Origin: CAWGXZ01 sp963826695
Lineage (GTDB): Bacteria > Pseudomonadota > Gammaproteobacteria > Burkholderiales > Burkholderiaceae_C
Direction: 5' to 3'
Assembly (NCBI GenBank): GCA_963826695.1
Contig: CAWGXZ010000005.1
Span: 93,564-157,563, forward strand
DNA: 64,000 bases
The notes beneath the pieces are model-generated. The model was given only the letters and a program-made list of their open reading frames with translations, did no database searches and was not told the origin of the DNA. Shown piece after piece: positions 1 to 8,637 of this stretch (position 1 is its first letter; every line of letters starts with the position of its first letter). The position numbers were made by a program, and so were the translations under genes.

Positions 1-1216
1 GGTTCAGCACCTGGGTGAAAGCGTCGCCGCACTTGCCGGCCATGTACTGCAGCGGCGTGCCGATGAAGAACTTGGCGCCGGCGCTGCGTTCCTGCAGCTC
101 CTTGAAGTACGGCGCATAGATGCTCTTGATGCGCGACGGGTCGGTCTTGATGCCGGTCTGCAGCAGCACGCCCTCCATCCACTTGTTGCCCGACTCGACG
201 TTGGCGAACGACGCGAGCAGCTTGCCGGCGCATTCCTTGTTCTTGCTCTTCGAGTACATGACGTAGCTGCCGCCAACGGCGAGCGTCTTGCATTCGGGGC
301 ACTTCGAGCCGCTCATTGCCGGGAACTTCATCAGCCCGAGCGGGAAGCCGGCCGGCTGGCCGCCCTTGTCGGGCGAGACGAAGGCGCGACCGGTGTACCA
401 GCTGGCGATCGGGAACATCAGCGCGCCCGGATTGGTGTGGAAGTAGTAGTGCGACTCGCCCAGCTTCAGCGTGGCGAAGCTCTTCGGATAGGCGCCCAGG
501 TCGACCAGCTGCTTGACCCAGGTCATCGCCTCGATGACGCGCGGGTCCTGGAACGACAGCTTGCCGGTCATCAGCAGGAGGTAATCGTCGGTGCCGAGCT
601 TGCGCAGCAACACTTCCTGGAGCAGGTAGGCACCCGGGTAAGGCCGGTCGCCGACGCCCGAGGCGATCGGCGTGATGCCGGCCGCGGCGGCCTTCTTCAC
701 CATGTCGGTGAACTCGGCCTGGCCGAACTGCATGCTCGCCGGCGGGTTGACGCCGATCTTCTTCAGCAGGTCGCGGTTGTAGTACAGCTCGACGGTGTAG
801 GCCTCGAGCGGCAGCGCATAGACCTTGCCGTTGTGGGTCCACGAGCGGCGGGCCCAGTCCTCGAGCTTGCTCAGGTCGATGTAGCCGTCGAGCGGCTCGA
901 GGTAGCCGCTCTTGGCAAAGGCGATCTCGTCGGGCTCGAGCCAGAAGATGTCCGGCGCCTGGCCGGTGCGCACCGCGGTCTTGGCCGAGGTGTAGAGGTC
1001 GGCCTTCTGGATGAACTGCAGGTTGACCTTGCACGACGGCGTCGCCGCCTCGAAGGCCTTGACCTGCCCGTCGACGAAGCTGCGCTTGGACGCCTCGTCG
1101 GGCCAGTGGCTCCACATCGTCACCGTCTGCTGCTGGGCTTGCGCGGCGCCGGCAAACAGCCCGAGGGCGCAGAGCAGTGCATTCGAGAGGACTTTGCGGG
1201 TGCGACTGGTGGACAT
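1..1216 (-). CDS. Sugar ABC transporter substrate-binding protein (3' end cut by window edge)
   Basis: Periplasmic binding protein of an ABC importer of the carbohydrate-uptake (UgpB/MalE-like, extracellular solute-binding family 1) type. The first 27 residues form a Sec signal peptide (basic start, hydrophobic LLCALGLFAGAAQA core, AQA cleavage site). The mature part begins with TVTMWSHWPDEASK, the usual first strand of this family, and later has an ELYYNRDLLKKIGV segment also typical of it. 405 residues are visible with no in-frame stop, so little of the C-terminus is missing. A CPEC pair near residue 303 and a further cysteine about 25 residues on could form a periplasmic disulfide. The permease genes would lie outside the window, and the sugar cannot be told. 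The start at 1216 is the ATG directly before the signal peptide. It is divergent from the amidohydrolase gene. Confidence 0.85.
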   Translation of the reverse strand, partial: MSTSRTRKVLSNALLCALGLFAGAAQAQQQTVTMWSHWPDEASKRSFVDGQVKAFEAATPSCKVNLQFIQKADLYTSAKTAVRTGQAPDIFWLEPDEIAFAKSGYLEPLDGYIDLSKLEDWARRSWTHNGKVYALPLEAYTVELYYNRDLLKKIGVNPPASMQFGQAEFTDMVKKAAAAGITPIASGVGDRPYPGAYLLQEVLLRKLGTDDYLLLMTGKLSFQDPRVIEAMTWVKQLVDLGAYPKSFATLKLGESHYYFHTNPGALMFPIASWYTGRAFVSPDKGGQPAGFPLGLMKFPAMSGSKCPECKTLAVGGSYVMYSKSKNKECAGKLLASFANVESGNKWMEGVLLQTGIKTDPSRIKSIYAPYFKELQERSAGAKFFIGTPLQYMAGKCGDAFTQVLN

Positions 1217-1278
1217 GAGGTCTCCGGAGAGCGGACAAGAGGATGTTCGGCTGCGGGATTACATCGACGACACTCGAC

Positions 1279-1373
1279 ATTGTCAATAGTACAAACCTCA
1301 GGTTATGTAGATTTCTCGCATTCACCGGCGCGAGCAGCCGAACCATTCATCTCCGCACACTAGATTGTCAATA
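1279..1373. promoter_or_regulatory. Repeated palindromic operator candidate (ATTGTCAATA twice)
   Basis: In the gap between two divergent genes the 10-mer ATTGTCAATA occurs at 1279-1288 and again at 1364-1373. Its core ATTG-T-CAAT is a perfect palindrome. The first copy is followed by GTACAA, so that TTGT-N7-ACAA also forms an inverted repeat. On the minus strand both copies contain TTGACA, so they could equally be -35 boxes of the binding-protein gene. Spacing and placement suggest a regulator, possibly GntR-like, acting on both genes. No regulator gene is adjacent in the window. Confidence 0.35.
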
Positions 1374-1435
1374 ATGTGCGACGCTGTCCATCCGACGGCC
1401 AGCGCAACGCAAAGGTCCCAGCCTTGGTCGATTCC

Positions 1436-2293
1436 ATGCCCTCCTGCGCAGCACCCCAGTTGCCGCTGCGCCGCCCCGACCTGCCGCTACCCCGCGGCAG
1501 CTGTGACACGCATCTGCACGTGATCGGGCCGCCCGAGCGCTACCCGCTCGACCCGCGCCGCGACTACACGCCGGTGGCGTGCTCGCTTGCGCAGTACCGG
1601 GAGGTGATGACCGCCTGCGGAATCGACCGCGCGGTGCTGGTGCAGCCCAGCTTCTATGGCACCGACAACCGCCAGTTGCTCGATGCGCTGCGCGAGGGCG
1701 GCGACGCATTCCGCGGCGTCGTGGTGCCGCCGGGCGAGGTCAGCGACGCCGAGCTCGGCGCCATGCACGCGGCGGGCGTGCGCGGTATCCGGCTGAACCT
1801 GGTCAATCCGCAGATGGTCGGGATCGACGACACGGTGGCGCTGTGTGCCCGAATCGCGACGTTCGGCTGGCACCTGCAGGTGCAGATCCGCTGGAACGAT
1901 GCGGCGCAGGCGCTGCTCGCCGACATTGCAGGGCGCACGCGCCTGCCGCTGGTCGTCGATCACATGGGCCGCCCGCCGACCCTGCAAGCGCCGCGCGGCC
2001 TGCTCGACCTGCTGGCCAGCGGGCGCGGCTGGGTCAAGCTCTCCGCGCCGTACCGGATCAGCCGCAGCGCCGCGCCGTACGCCGATGTGCAGCCGCTGGT
2101 CGATGCCCTCGTCGCCGCCAACCCCGAACGTCTGCTCTGGGCGAGCGACTGGCCGCACACCGAGCAGCCCGAATCGACCCCGCACGACGCCGATCTCGTC
2201 GATCTGCTTGCCGGCTGGCTGCCGGGCGATGCCTTGCGCCAGCAGGTCTGCGTGGTCAACCCGGCGCGCCTGTACGGATTCGCGGCAGCCTGA
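1436..2293 (+). CDS. Amidohydrolase family protein, LigI / 2-pyrone-4,6-dicarboxylate lactonase-like
   Basis: A metal-dependent hydrolase of the amidohydrolase 2 superfamily (TIM barrel), 285 residues from the ATG at 1436. An in-frame ATG at 1376 would add 20 residues that do not look conserved. Strand 1 carries DTHLHV (metal ligands His26 and His28), the middle of the barrel has VVDHMGRPP, and strand 8 has WASDWPHTEQ with the catalytic Asp. The closest known group cleaves lactones such as 2-pyrone-4,6-dicarboxylate, and related enzymes act on sugar or aromatic lactones. Next to a sugar-binding protein and a tartrate-type dehydrogenase, a role in catabolism of a sugar acid is possible, but the substrate is not identifiable. 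It converges on the dehydrogenase gene with a gap of about 40 bp. Confidence 0.8.
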   Translation: MPSCAAPQLPLRRPDLPLPRGSCDTHLHVIGPPERYPLDPRRDYTPVACSLAQYREVMTACGIDRAVLVQPSFYGTDNRQLLDALREGGDAFRGVVVPPGEVSDAELGAMHAAGVRGIRLNLVNPQMVGIDDTVALCARIATFGWHLQVQIRWNDAAQALLADIAGRTRLPLVVDHMGRPPTLQAPRGLLDLLASGRGWVKLSAPYRISRSAAPYADVQPLVDALVAANPERLLWASDWPHTEQPESTPHDADLVDLLAGWLPGDALRQQVCVVNPARLYGFAAA

Positions 2294-2336
2294 CCGCGTT
2301 CGGCGCGCCCTTCAGCCGGTTGCCGACCCGGCCGCC

Positions 2337-3431
2337 TCAGGCCGCTTCGCGTCGCCCGCCGGCTGCGACACGCTCGCAAACCGCCTTCGTCACCTGCGCC
2401 GTGGTCGCGTTGCCGCCGAGGTCGCGGGTGTGCAGCGCCGGGTCGGCGGTGACCGCCTCGACCGCCGCCATGACGCGTGCCGCCGCCTCGGTCTCGCCGA
2501 GGTGCTCGAGCAGCATCACCACCGACCAGAAGGTGCCGACCGGATTGGCGAGGCCCTGGCCCATGATGTCGAATGCCGAGCCGTGGATCGGCTCGAACAT
2601 CGACGGATAGCGGCGCTCCGGGTCGATGTTGCCGGTCGGTGCGATGCCCAGGCTGCCGGCGAGTGCGGCGGCCAGGTCGCTCAGGATGTCGGCATGCAGG
2701 TTGGTGGCGACCAGCGTGTCGAGGCTTGCGGGCCGGTTGACCATCCGCGCGGTGCAGGCGTCGACCAGCTCCTTGTCCCAGGTGACGCCCGGAAATTCGC
2801 GCGCGACCTGCGACGCGATCTCGTCCCACATCACCATCGCATGGCGCTGGGCGTTGCTCTTGGTGACCACCGTCAGCAGCTTGCGCGGCCGCGACTCGGC
2901 GAGCCGAAAGGCGAAGCGCATGATGCGTTCGACCCCGGCACGGGTCATCATCGAGACGTCGGTCGCGGCCTCGATCGGATGGCCCTGGTGCACCCGGCCG
3001 CCGACGCCGGCGTACTCGCCTTCGGAGTTCTCGCGCACGATCACCCAGTTCAGGTCGTCGGGGCCGCAGCGTTTCAGCGGGCCGTCGATGCCAGGCAGGA
3101 TTCGCGTCGGCCGCACGTTGGCGTACTGGTCGAAGCCCTGGCAGATCTTCAGCCGCAGGCCCCACAAGGTGACGTGGTCGGGGATGTGCGGATCGCCCGC
3201 CGAGCCGAACAGGATCGCGTCCTTGTCGCGCAGCGCGTCGAGTCCGTCGTCCGGCATCATCACGCCATGGGCGCGGAACCAGTCGCCGCCCCAGTCGAAG
3301 TTCTCGAACTCGAAGCCGAAGCCCGAGCCGGCATTCGACGCGGCGAGCGCCTCGAGCAGCTCTCGGCCGGCCGGAATGACTTCCTTGCCGATGCCGTCGC
3401 CGGGAATGGTTGCAATGCGGTAGGTTTTCAT
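2337..3431 (-). CDS. ttuC: Tartrate dehydrogenase / D-malate dehydrogenase (decarboxylating) family
   Basis: NAD-dependent beta-decarboxylating dehydrogenase of the isopropylmalate/isocitrate dehydrogenase superfamily, 364 residues, the normal length for the TtuC/DmlA group. It begins MKTYRIATIPGDGIGKEV, the usual first strand. Later segments are RENSEGEYAG (substrate loop), TKSNAQRHAM (catalytic Lys) and NLHADILSD (metal-binding Asp), followed by the nucleotide segment EPIHGSAFDIMGQGLANP. The RENSEGEYAG and GSAFDIMGQG forms favour tartrate/D-malate rather than isopropylmalate as substrate, and no leuCD genes are nearby. A GGAG ribosome-binding site lies 7 bases before the ATG at 3431, so longer upstream reading is rejected. 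The symbol is by similarity; DmlA is equally possible. Confidence 0.85.
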   Translation of the reverse strand: MKTYRIATIPGDGIGKEVIPAGRELLEALAASNAGSGFGFEFENFDWGGDWFRAHGVMMPDDGLDALRDKDAILFGSAGDPHIPDHVTLWGLRLKICQGFDQYANVRPTRILPGIDGPLKRCGPDDLNWVIVRENSEGEYAGVGGRVHQGHPIEAATDVSMMTRAGVERIMRFAFRLAESRPRKLLTVVTKSNAQRHAMVMWDEIASQVAREFPGVTWDKELVDACTARMVNRPASLDTLVATNLHADILSDLAAALAGSLGIAPTGNIDPERRYPSMFEPIHGSAFDIMGQGLANPVGTFWSVVMLLEHLGETEAAARVMAAVEAVTADPALHTRDLGGNATTAQVTKAVCERVAAGGRREAA

Positions 3432-3570
3432 GCGTGTCTCCTCAGGTGGATCGGTGCCGAGGACAGCATCCGCGGCACACCGGGCGATCGTAGACGCGGC
3501 CAGCCCGCAGGTACCTCGACGCAGCGCCTGAGGAGCAGGCGGGCGGCGCGCTGGGCGCACCGCATCGCGG

Positions 3571-5844
3571 CTATTCCACCGAGGCCTGGTCGTCCCCACC
3601 CGCGTCGACCGGCGGCGGAATCGGGGTTGCCTTTTCCGCGACGTCGCTGAGGGTGCGTTCCATCTGCTGCATCGTGACGCTCGGCGCGGCCGACTGCAGC
3701 GCGAAGACCAGCAGCGAGCGCCCGGTCACCCCGTAGGTGTGGCCGAAGGCGAACGGCGACATCTCGGCCTGGTTCGGCAGGTTGGTGTCGATGACCAGTT
3801 CCCAGCGGTCGCCGCCGGTGACCTCGGGCAGGGTGAAGCCGACGATGTCGTGGTGGCTGTTGAAGACCATCAGCAGCGTGATGTCCGAGCCCGGCTTGGG
3901 CACGCCGCTCGGCCGGGCCCGGCCGTCGAGGATCACGCCGATGCACTTGGCATTGCCGTCGTGCCAGTTCTCGGCGGTCATCTCGACGCCGGCCGGGTTC
4001 AGCCAGCTGCAGTCCTTGACGCCGACCTTGTCGTCGAACTCGCCCTTGAAGAAGCGGTTGCGGCGCAGCACGGGGAAGTTGTGGCGCAGCGCGATCAGCT
4101 TGCGCACGAAGTCGATCAGCGTGCGACCGTCCTCGCCGATGCCCTCCCAGTCGAGCCAGTTCAGCTCGTTGTCCTGGCAATAGGCGTTGTTGTTGCCTTG
4201 CTGGCTGCGGCCGAACTCGTCACCGGCCAGGATCATCGGCGTGCCCTGCGACAGCAGCAGCGTGGCCATGAAGTTGCGCTTCTGCCGCTCGCGGACCTTG
4301 CGGATCTCGGGGTCGTCGGTCGGCCCCTCGACGCCGTGGTTCCACGAGATGTTGTGCGAGTGACCGTCCTGGTTCTTCTCGCCGTTGGCGTCGTTGTGCT
4401 TGTCGTTGTAGGAGACGACATCGTTCAGCGTGAAGCCGTCGTGCGCCGAGATGAAGTTGACGCTCGCCCAGGGCTTCCGGCCGCGGTGGTTGAAGACATC
4501 GCCGGAGGCGGTGATGCGCTGCGCCAGCGCCGGCAGCTTGCCGTCCTCGCCCTTCCAGTAGCCGCGCACCTCGTCGCGGAACTTGTCGTTCCACTCGGCC
4601 CAGCCCGGCGGAAAGCGGCCGACCTGGTAGCCGCCGGGACCGCAGTCCCAGGGCTCGGCGATCAGCTTGACGCTGGAGAGCACCGGGTCCTGCCGGCAGC
4701 TGTCGAGGAAGCCGCCACCCTCGTCGAAGCCGTGCGGCTCGCGCGCCAGAATCGTCGCCAGGTCGAAGCGGAAGCCGTCGACGTGCATCTCGGTGGCCCA
4801 GTAGCGCAGGCTGTCGTTGACCATCTGCAGCACCCGCGGATGGCTCAGGTTGCAGCGTGTTGCCGGTGCCGGTGTCGTTGATGTAGTAGCGCGGCTCGCC
4901 CGGCATCAGCCGGTAGTACGAGGCGTTGTCGACGCCCTTGAAGCTGAGCGTCGGCCCCTTCTCGTTGCCTTCGGCGGTGTGGTTGTAGACCACGTCGAGG
5001 ATCACCTCGATGCCGGCGTCGTGCAGCCGGGCGACCATTTCCTTGAACTCGTCGGCCCGGCCGGTGGCCGAGTAGCGCGCATCGGGCGCGAAGAAGCCGA
5101 TCGTGTTGTAGCCCCAGTAGTTCTTCAGCCCCTTGTCGAGCAGGTACTGGTCGTCGATGAACGAATGGATCGGCAGCAGCTCGACCGAGGTCACGCCGAG
5201 GCTCTTCAGGTAGTCGATGACCACCTCCTGGCCGAAGCCGGCGTAGGTGCCGCGCAGCTCCTCCGGAACGCCCGGGATGGCGCTGGGTGAAGCCCTTGAC
5301 ATGGGTCTCGTAGAAGATCGTCTGGTCCCAGGGGATCGACGGCATGACCGCGCCGCGCCCCCAGGTGAAGGCCGGGTCGACGACGCGCGACTTGGGCATG
5401 AAGCGGGCGCTGTCGCGGGTCGTCGAACGACAGGTCGCCGTCGGCCGAGTCGAGCTGGTAGCCGAACAGCGCCGGATCCCACTGCAGCGAACCGACCACC
5501 GCCCGGCCGTAGGGATCGAGCAGCAGCTTGTTCGGGTTGAAGCGGTGGCCGGCCTCGGGCTCGTACGGGCCGTGAACCCGGTAGCCGTAGACGGTGCCCG
5601 GCCGGGCGTTCGGCAGGTAGCCGTGCCAGACCTCGTCGGTGTGCTCCGGCAGCTCGATGCGGCCGATCTCCTGCGTCCCGTCGTAGCTGAACAGGCACAG
5701 CTCGACCTTGGTCGCATGGGCCGAGAACAGCGCGAAGTTGACGCCCAGCCCGTCCCAGGTGGCGCCGCGCGGATGCGGCCGGCCTTCGCGGATTTCGGAA
5801 CGCTGGAGGATCGAGGGGCAGGTCGAGATCAGGTCTTGAGGCAT
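3571..5844 (-). CDS. glgX: Glycogen debranching enzyme GlgX (three +1 frameshifts in the sequence as given)
   Basis: Isoamylase-type debranching enzyme (GH13) that removes alpha-1,6 branches left by glycogen phosphorylase. The product is split over four frames: 5844 to about 5420, about 5420 to 5272, about 5272 to 4852, and 4852 to 3571. Removing one extra base at each junction restores standard GlgX sequence: LSFDTRDSA, VKGFTQRHPGVPEELRG and GNTLNLSHPRV. The corrected protein would be about 756 residues: an N-terminal CBM48-like domain, then a GH13 barrel with DVVYNH, DGFRFDLA (nucleophile), AEPWDCGPGGYQ (acid/base) and NFISAHDGFTLNDVVSY (third carboxylate). A good AAGGA ribosome-binding site precedes the ATG. 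It is the last gene of the treZ-malQ-treY-glgX operon, 18 bp after treY. Three single-base insertions in one gene argue for sequence error, but a true pseudogene cannot be excluded. Confidence 0.85.
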
Positions 5845-5862
5845 GGCTTCCTTGCGTGGTTT

Positions 5863-8637
5863 TCAGTCCGCCGTGCCGACCAGGCAGGCGACCGGGAAAT
5901 CGTCGAACAGGCCGGCAATCGGCAGGCTGGCCGCCACGTCGAACGCGCGGCCGCTGAACAGGTCGGTGTAAGGGCCTTCGAGGGCGAGGGTCAGCGGCAG
6001 TGCGGTTTCGCCCCACTCGGGGGAATCGCTGCCGAGGCCGGCGAGCAACCGCGGCACGACAACGACCAGGCGCCGCCCGTCCAGTTTGCGCGCAAAGGCG
6101 CAGACATGGTTGGCGAGGCGGCCGGTGGCGGTGAGCGGCTGGTAGTCGCCTTTCTCGAACAGCTCGGGCTGCCTGCCGCGCAGGCCGAGCAGCCGCTGGA
6201 TCAGGAACAGCTTCTCGCGGCCGTCGCGCCAGCCGGCGCGCAGGTCGGCGGCCATGGCGCCGTCGATTTCGGCCAGCACCCGGCGCCGCTGGGCGTAGTC
6301 GACCGGCCGCCGGTTGTCGGGATCGACCAGGCTGGCATCCCAGAGGTCGGCACCGCGGTAGATGTCCGGAACGCCCGGGATCGTCAGTTTCAGCAGCGTC
6401 TGCGCCAGGCTGTTGATGGCGCCGAAGCGCGCGACGCTCTCGACGAATCCGGCGAAGTCGGCCGGGAAGGCGTTGGTGCTCGATACCGCGAGCACGCCGT
6501 GGATGAAGCGCGAGACGGCTTCCTCGTACGCCGCGTCCGGATTCGTCCAGCTCGAGCGTTCCTTGCCTTCGCGCAGCGCCTTCTGCATGAAGGCGACCAT
6601 CCGCTCGGCAAAGGCGGGCATCGCCTCGGCATCGTCGGCACGCAGGTCGAGCGGCCAGGCGCCAAAGAGGGCCTGGTAGAACAGGTACTCATGGTTCGGC
6701 TCGGGCGCCGGCGCCCCGTCGACCTCGATGTGCCGGGAGCGGTTCAGCCGCGACCAGCCAAGCACCTTGTGCCGCCAGGTCCGTGGCAGCTCCGACAGCA
6801 GGTTGATGCGCGCCCGTGCATCCTCGCCGCGCTTGGTGTCGTGCGTCGAGCTGGCGAGCATCGCCAGCGGCCACTGCTCGAGCCGCTCGCGGTTGACATG
6901 GTGGAAGGCCGCCAGGCTGATGCCGAAACGCCGCGGCTCGCCACCGACCTCGTTCAGCGAGAACAGCCGGAAGTAGCGGTAGAAGGCGGTGTCCTCCATT
7001 CCCTTGGCCATCACCGGGCCGGAGATCTGCTGCGCCTTCATCGCGACGCGAAAGACCTCGGCGGGCGGATAGCCGCCGGTGCGCGCCAGGTCGCCGCTGA
7101 GCACGCCGTGCAAGAAGTCGTAGATGGTGTTGTCGGCGGCCGGCGCGTGCTTCTTCGCCTGGCCGACGGCGGCGTCGATCTGCCGGCGGTCGGCGTCCGA
7201 CGTGCCGTCAGGAGTGATGTACGAGCGGTAGACGGAGAAGTAGGCCAGCACCTCCTCGAGCGCATCGCGCATGCCGCGCAGCGTGAAGTCACGTGTCGTC
7301 AGGCTGCTTGCCGAGAGGCGGTGCAGCTCGTTGGCCAGCACGTTCATCTCGCTGGCGAGGTCGACCGACATGACGCGCTTCTTGCTCGCGTAGAGCACCT
7401 CGTCGAACGATGCCTGCCGGCCGGTGTAGCGGCGGTAGAAGCGATCCAGCGGGTCTTCGCCGGCCGGGTCGACGAACACCGCATTGATCAGGTTCAGCGT
7501 GTCGTAGCCGCTGGTGCCGGCGATCGGCCAGTCGGCCGGCAGCCGCTCGTGCGGCGCAATGATCTTCTCGACCACCACGTACGCCGGCCGCCCGGGTCGG
7601 CCGGCACGCGCCTGGACCCGGTCGCAATACTCCCTGGGATTGTTCAGGCCGTCGATGTGGTCGACGCGCAGCCCCTGCACCTGGCCGTCCTCGACCATGC
7701 GGAAGATCAGCCGGTGCGATTCCTCGAACAGCTCGCGCTGCTCGACACGCACGCCGGCCAGGTCGTCGATGTTGAAGAAGCGGCGGTAGTTGATCTCGTC
7801 AGCCGCCACGCGCCAGTAAGCAGGCCGGTAGCTTTGCTGCTGCAGCAGCTCATGCAACGGCATCCAGCTCGCCAGATCGCCGGCGTTGCCATTGAAGTGC
7901 TCGGCGGCCTCGCCGAGCAGCTGCGCCGCCTTCGGGTCGCTCGCCGCCAGCTTCGCCAGCCGCTGCTTCAGCGCGGCGGCCTCGGCATAGGCCTCGGCCG
8001 GCTTGCTGCGCTTGAGCTGGGCGAAGGCCTGCGTCAGCTCGGCCAGCGACTCGGTCCGCGCCGTCGCCATCCAGGCGAAGATGCGGCCATAGACCCGTGG
8101 GTCGATCGGCAGCCGGTGGCTGTAGTACCAGGCACTGAAGCGGCCTTCGTCGGCATCGAAGGCCAGCTTGATCTCGCCGCCCGCAAGCACCTTGCCGTAC
8201 TGGTCGCCGAGCACCGGCAGCAGCACCTTGCCCTTCATGCCCAGGCGCTCGGTCTTCCAGTCGACGTCGAAATAGCCGGCGTAAGGCGAGTCTTCGCCCC
8301 ATTCGAGCATGTCGAGCCACCACGCGTTGTCCTTGCCGCCGACGCCCATGTGGTTGGGCACGATGTCGAGCACCAGGCCCAGGCCTCGCGCATGCATCCG
8401 GGCGATCAGGGCGTCGAAGTCGGCCTGCGTTCCGAGTTCCGGATTGAGCCGGTTGTGGTCGACGATGTCGTAGCCATGGGTCGACCCCGGCCGCGCCGCC
8501 AGGATCGGCGAGGCGTAGACATGGCTGATGCCGAGGTCGGCCAGGTAGTCGACGATGGCGGCCGCGTCGCGGAAGGTGAACTCCTTGTGGAACTGCAGCC
8601 GGTAGGTGGCATGGGGAATGTTGCGGATCTCGGTCAC
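5863..8637 (-). CDS. treY: Malto-oligosyltrehalose synthase TreY
   Basis: Cytoplasmic GH13 enzyme (EC 5.4.99.15) that isomerises the reducing-end alpha-1,4 bond of maltodextrins to alpha,alpha-1,1, the first step of the TreY-TreZ trehalose route. 924 residues, long as usual for TreY. It opens with PHATYRLQFHKEFTF, then DIVPNHMGVGGKDNAWW (region I), RVDHIDGLNNPREY (nucleophile region) and AGTSGYDTLNLINAVFVD, all characteristic. The start is a GTG at 8637 that overlaps the malQ stop as GTGA, implying translational coupling. It lies between malQ and glgX on the same strand. TreY makes maltooligosyltrehalose for TreZ; GlgX and MalQ adjust chain length of the glycogen-derived substrate. Confidence 0.95.
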   Translation of the reverse strand: MTEIRNIPHATYRLQFHKEFTFRDAAAIVDYLADLGISHVYASPILAARPGSTHGYDIVDHNRLNPELGTQADFDALIARMHARGLGLVLDIVPNHMGVGGKDNAWWLDMLEWGEDSPYAGYFDVDWKTERLGMKGKVLLPVLGDQYGKVLAGGEIKLAFDADEGRFSAWYYSHRLPIDPRVYGRIFAWMATARTESLAELTQAFAQLKRSKPAEAYAEAAALKQRLAKLAASDPKAAQLLGEAAEHFNGNAGDLASWMPLHELLQQQSYRPAYWRVAADEINYRRFFNIDDLAGVRVEQRELFEESHRLIFRMVEDGQVQGLRVDHIDGLNNPREYCDRVQARAGRPGRPAYVVVEKIIAPHERLPADWPIAGTSGYDTLNLINAVFVDPAGEDPLDRFYRRYTGRQASFDEVLYASKKRVMSVDLASEMNVLANELHRLSASSLTTRDFTLRGMRDALEEVLAYFSVYRSYITPDGTSDADRRQIDAAVGQAKKHAPAADNTIYDFLHGVLSGDLARTGGYPPAEVFRVAMKAQQISGPVMAKGMEDTAFYRYFRLFSLNEVGGEPRRFGISLAAFHHVNRERLEQWPLAMLASSTHDTKRGEDARARINLLSELPRTWRHKVLGWSRLNRSRHIEVDGAPAPEPNHEYLFYQALFGAWPLDLRADDAEAMPAFAERMVAFMQKALREGKERSSWTNPDAAYEEAVSRFIHGVLAVSSTNAFPADFAGFVESVARFGAINSLAQTLLKLTIPGVPDIYRGADLWDASLVDPDNRRPVDYAQRRRVLAEIDGAMAADLRAGWRDGREKLFLIQRLLGLRGRQPELFEKGDYQPLTATGRLANHVCAFARKLDGRRLVVVVPRLLAGLGSDSPEWGETALPLTLALEGPYTDLFSGRAFDVAASLPIAGLFDDFPVACLVGTAD

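Noticed and set aside
4852..5420. Programmed ribosomal frameshifting in glgX
   Set aside because: Three separate +1 sites without slippery sequences or stop codons at the shift point, and similar sites in unrelated genes, fit insertion errors better.
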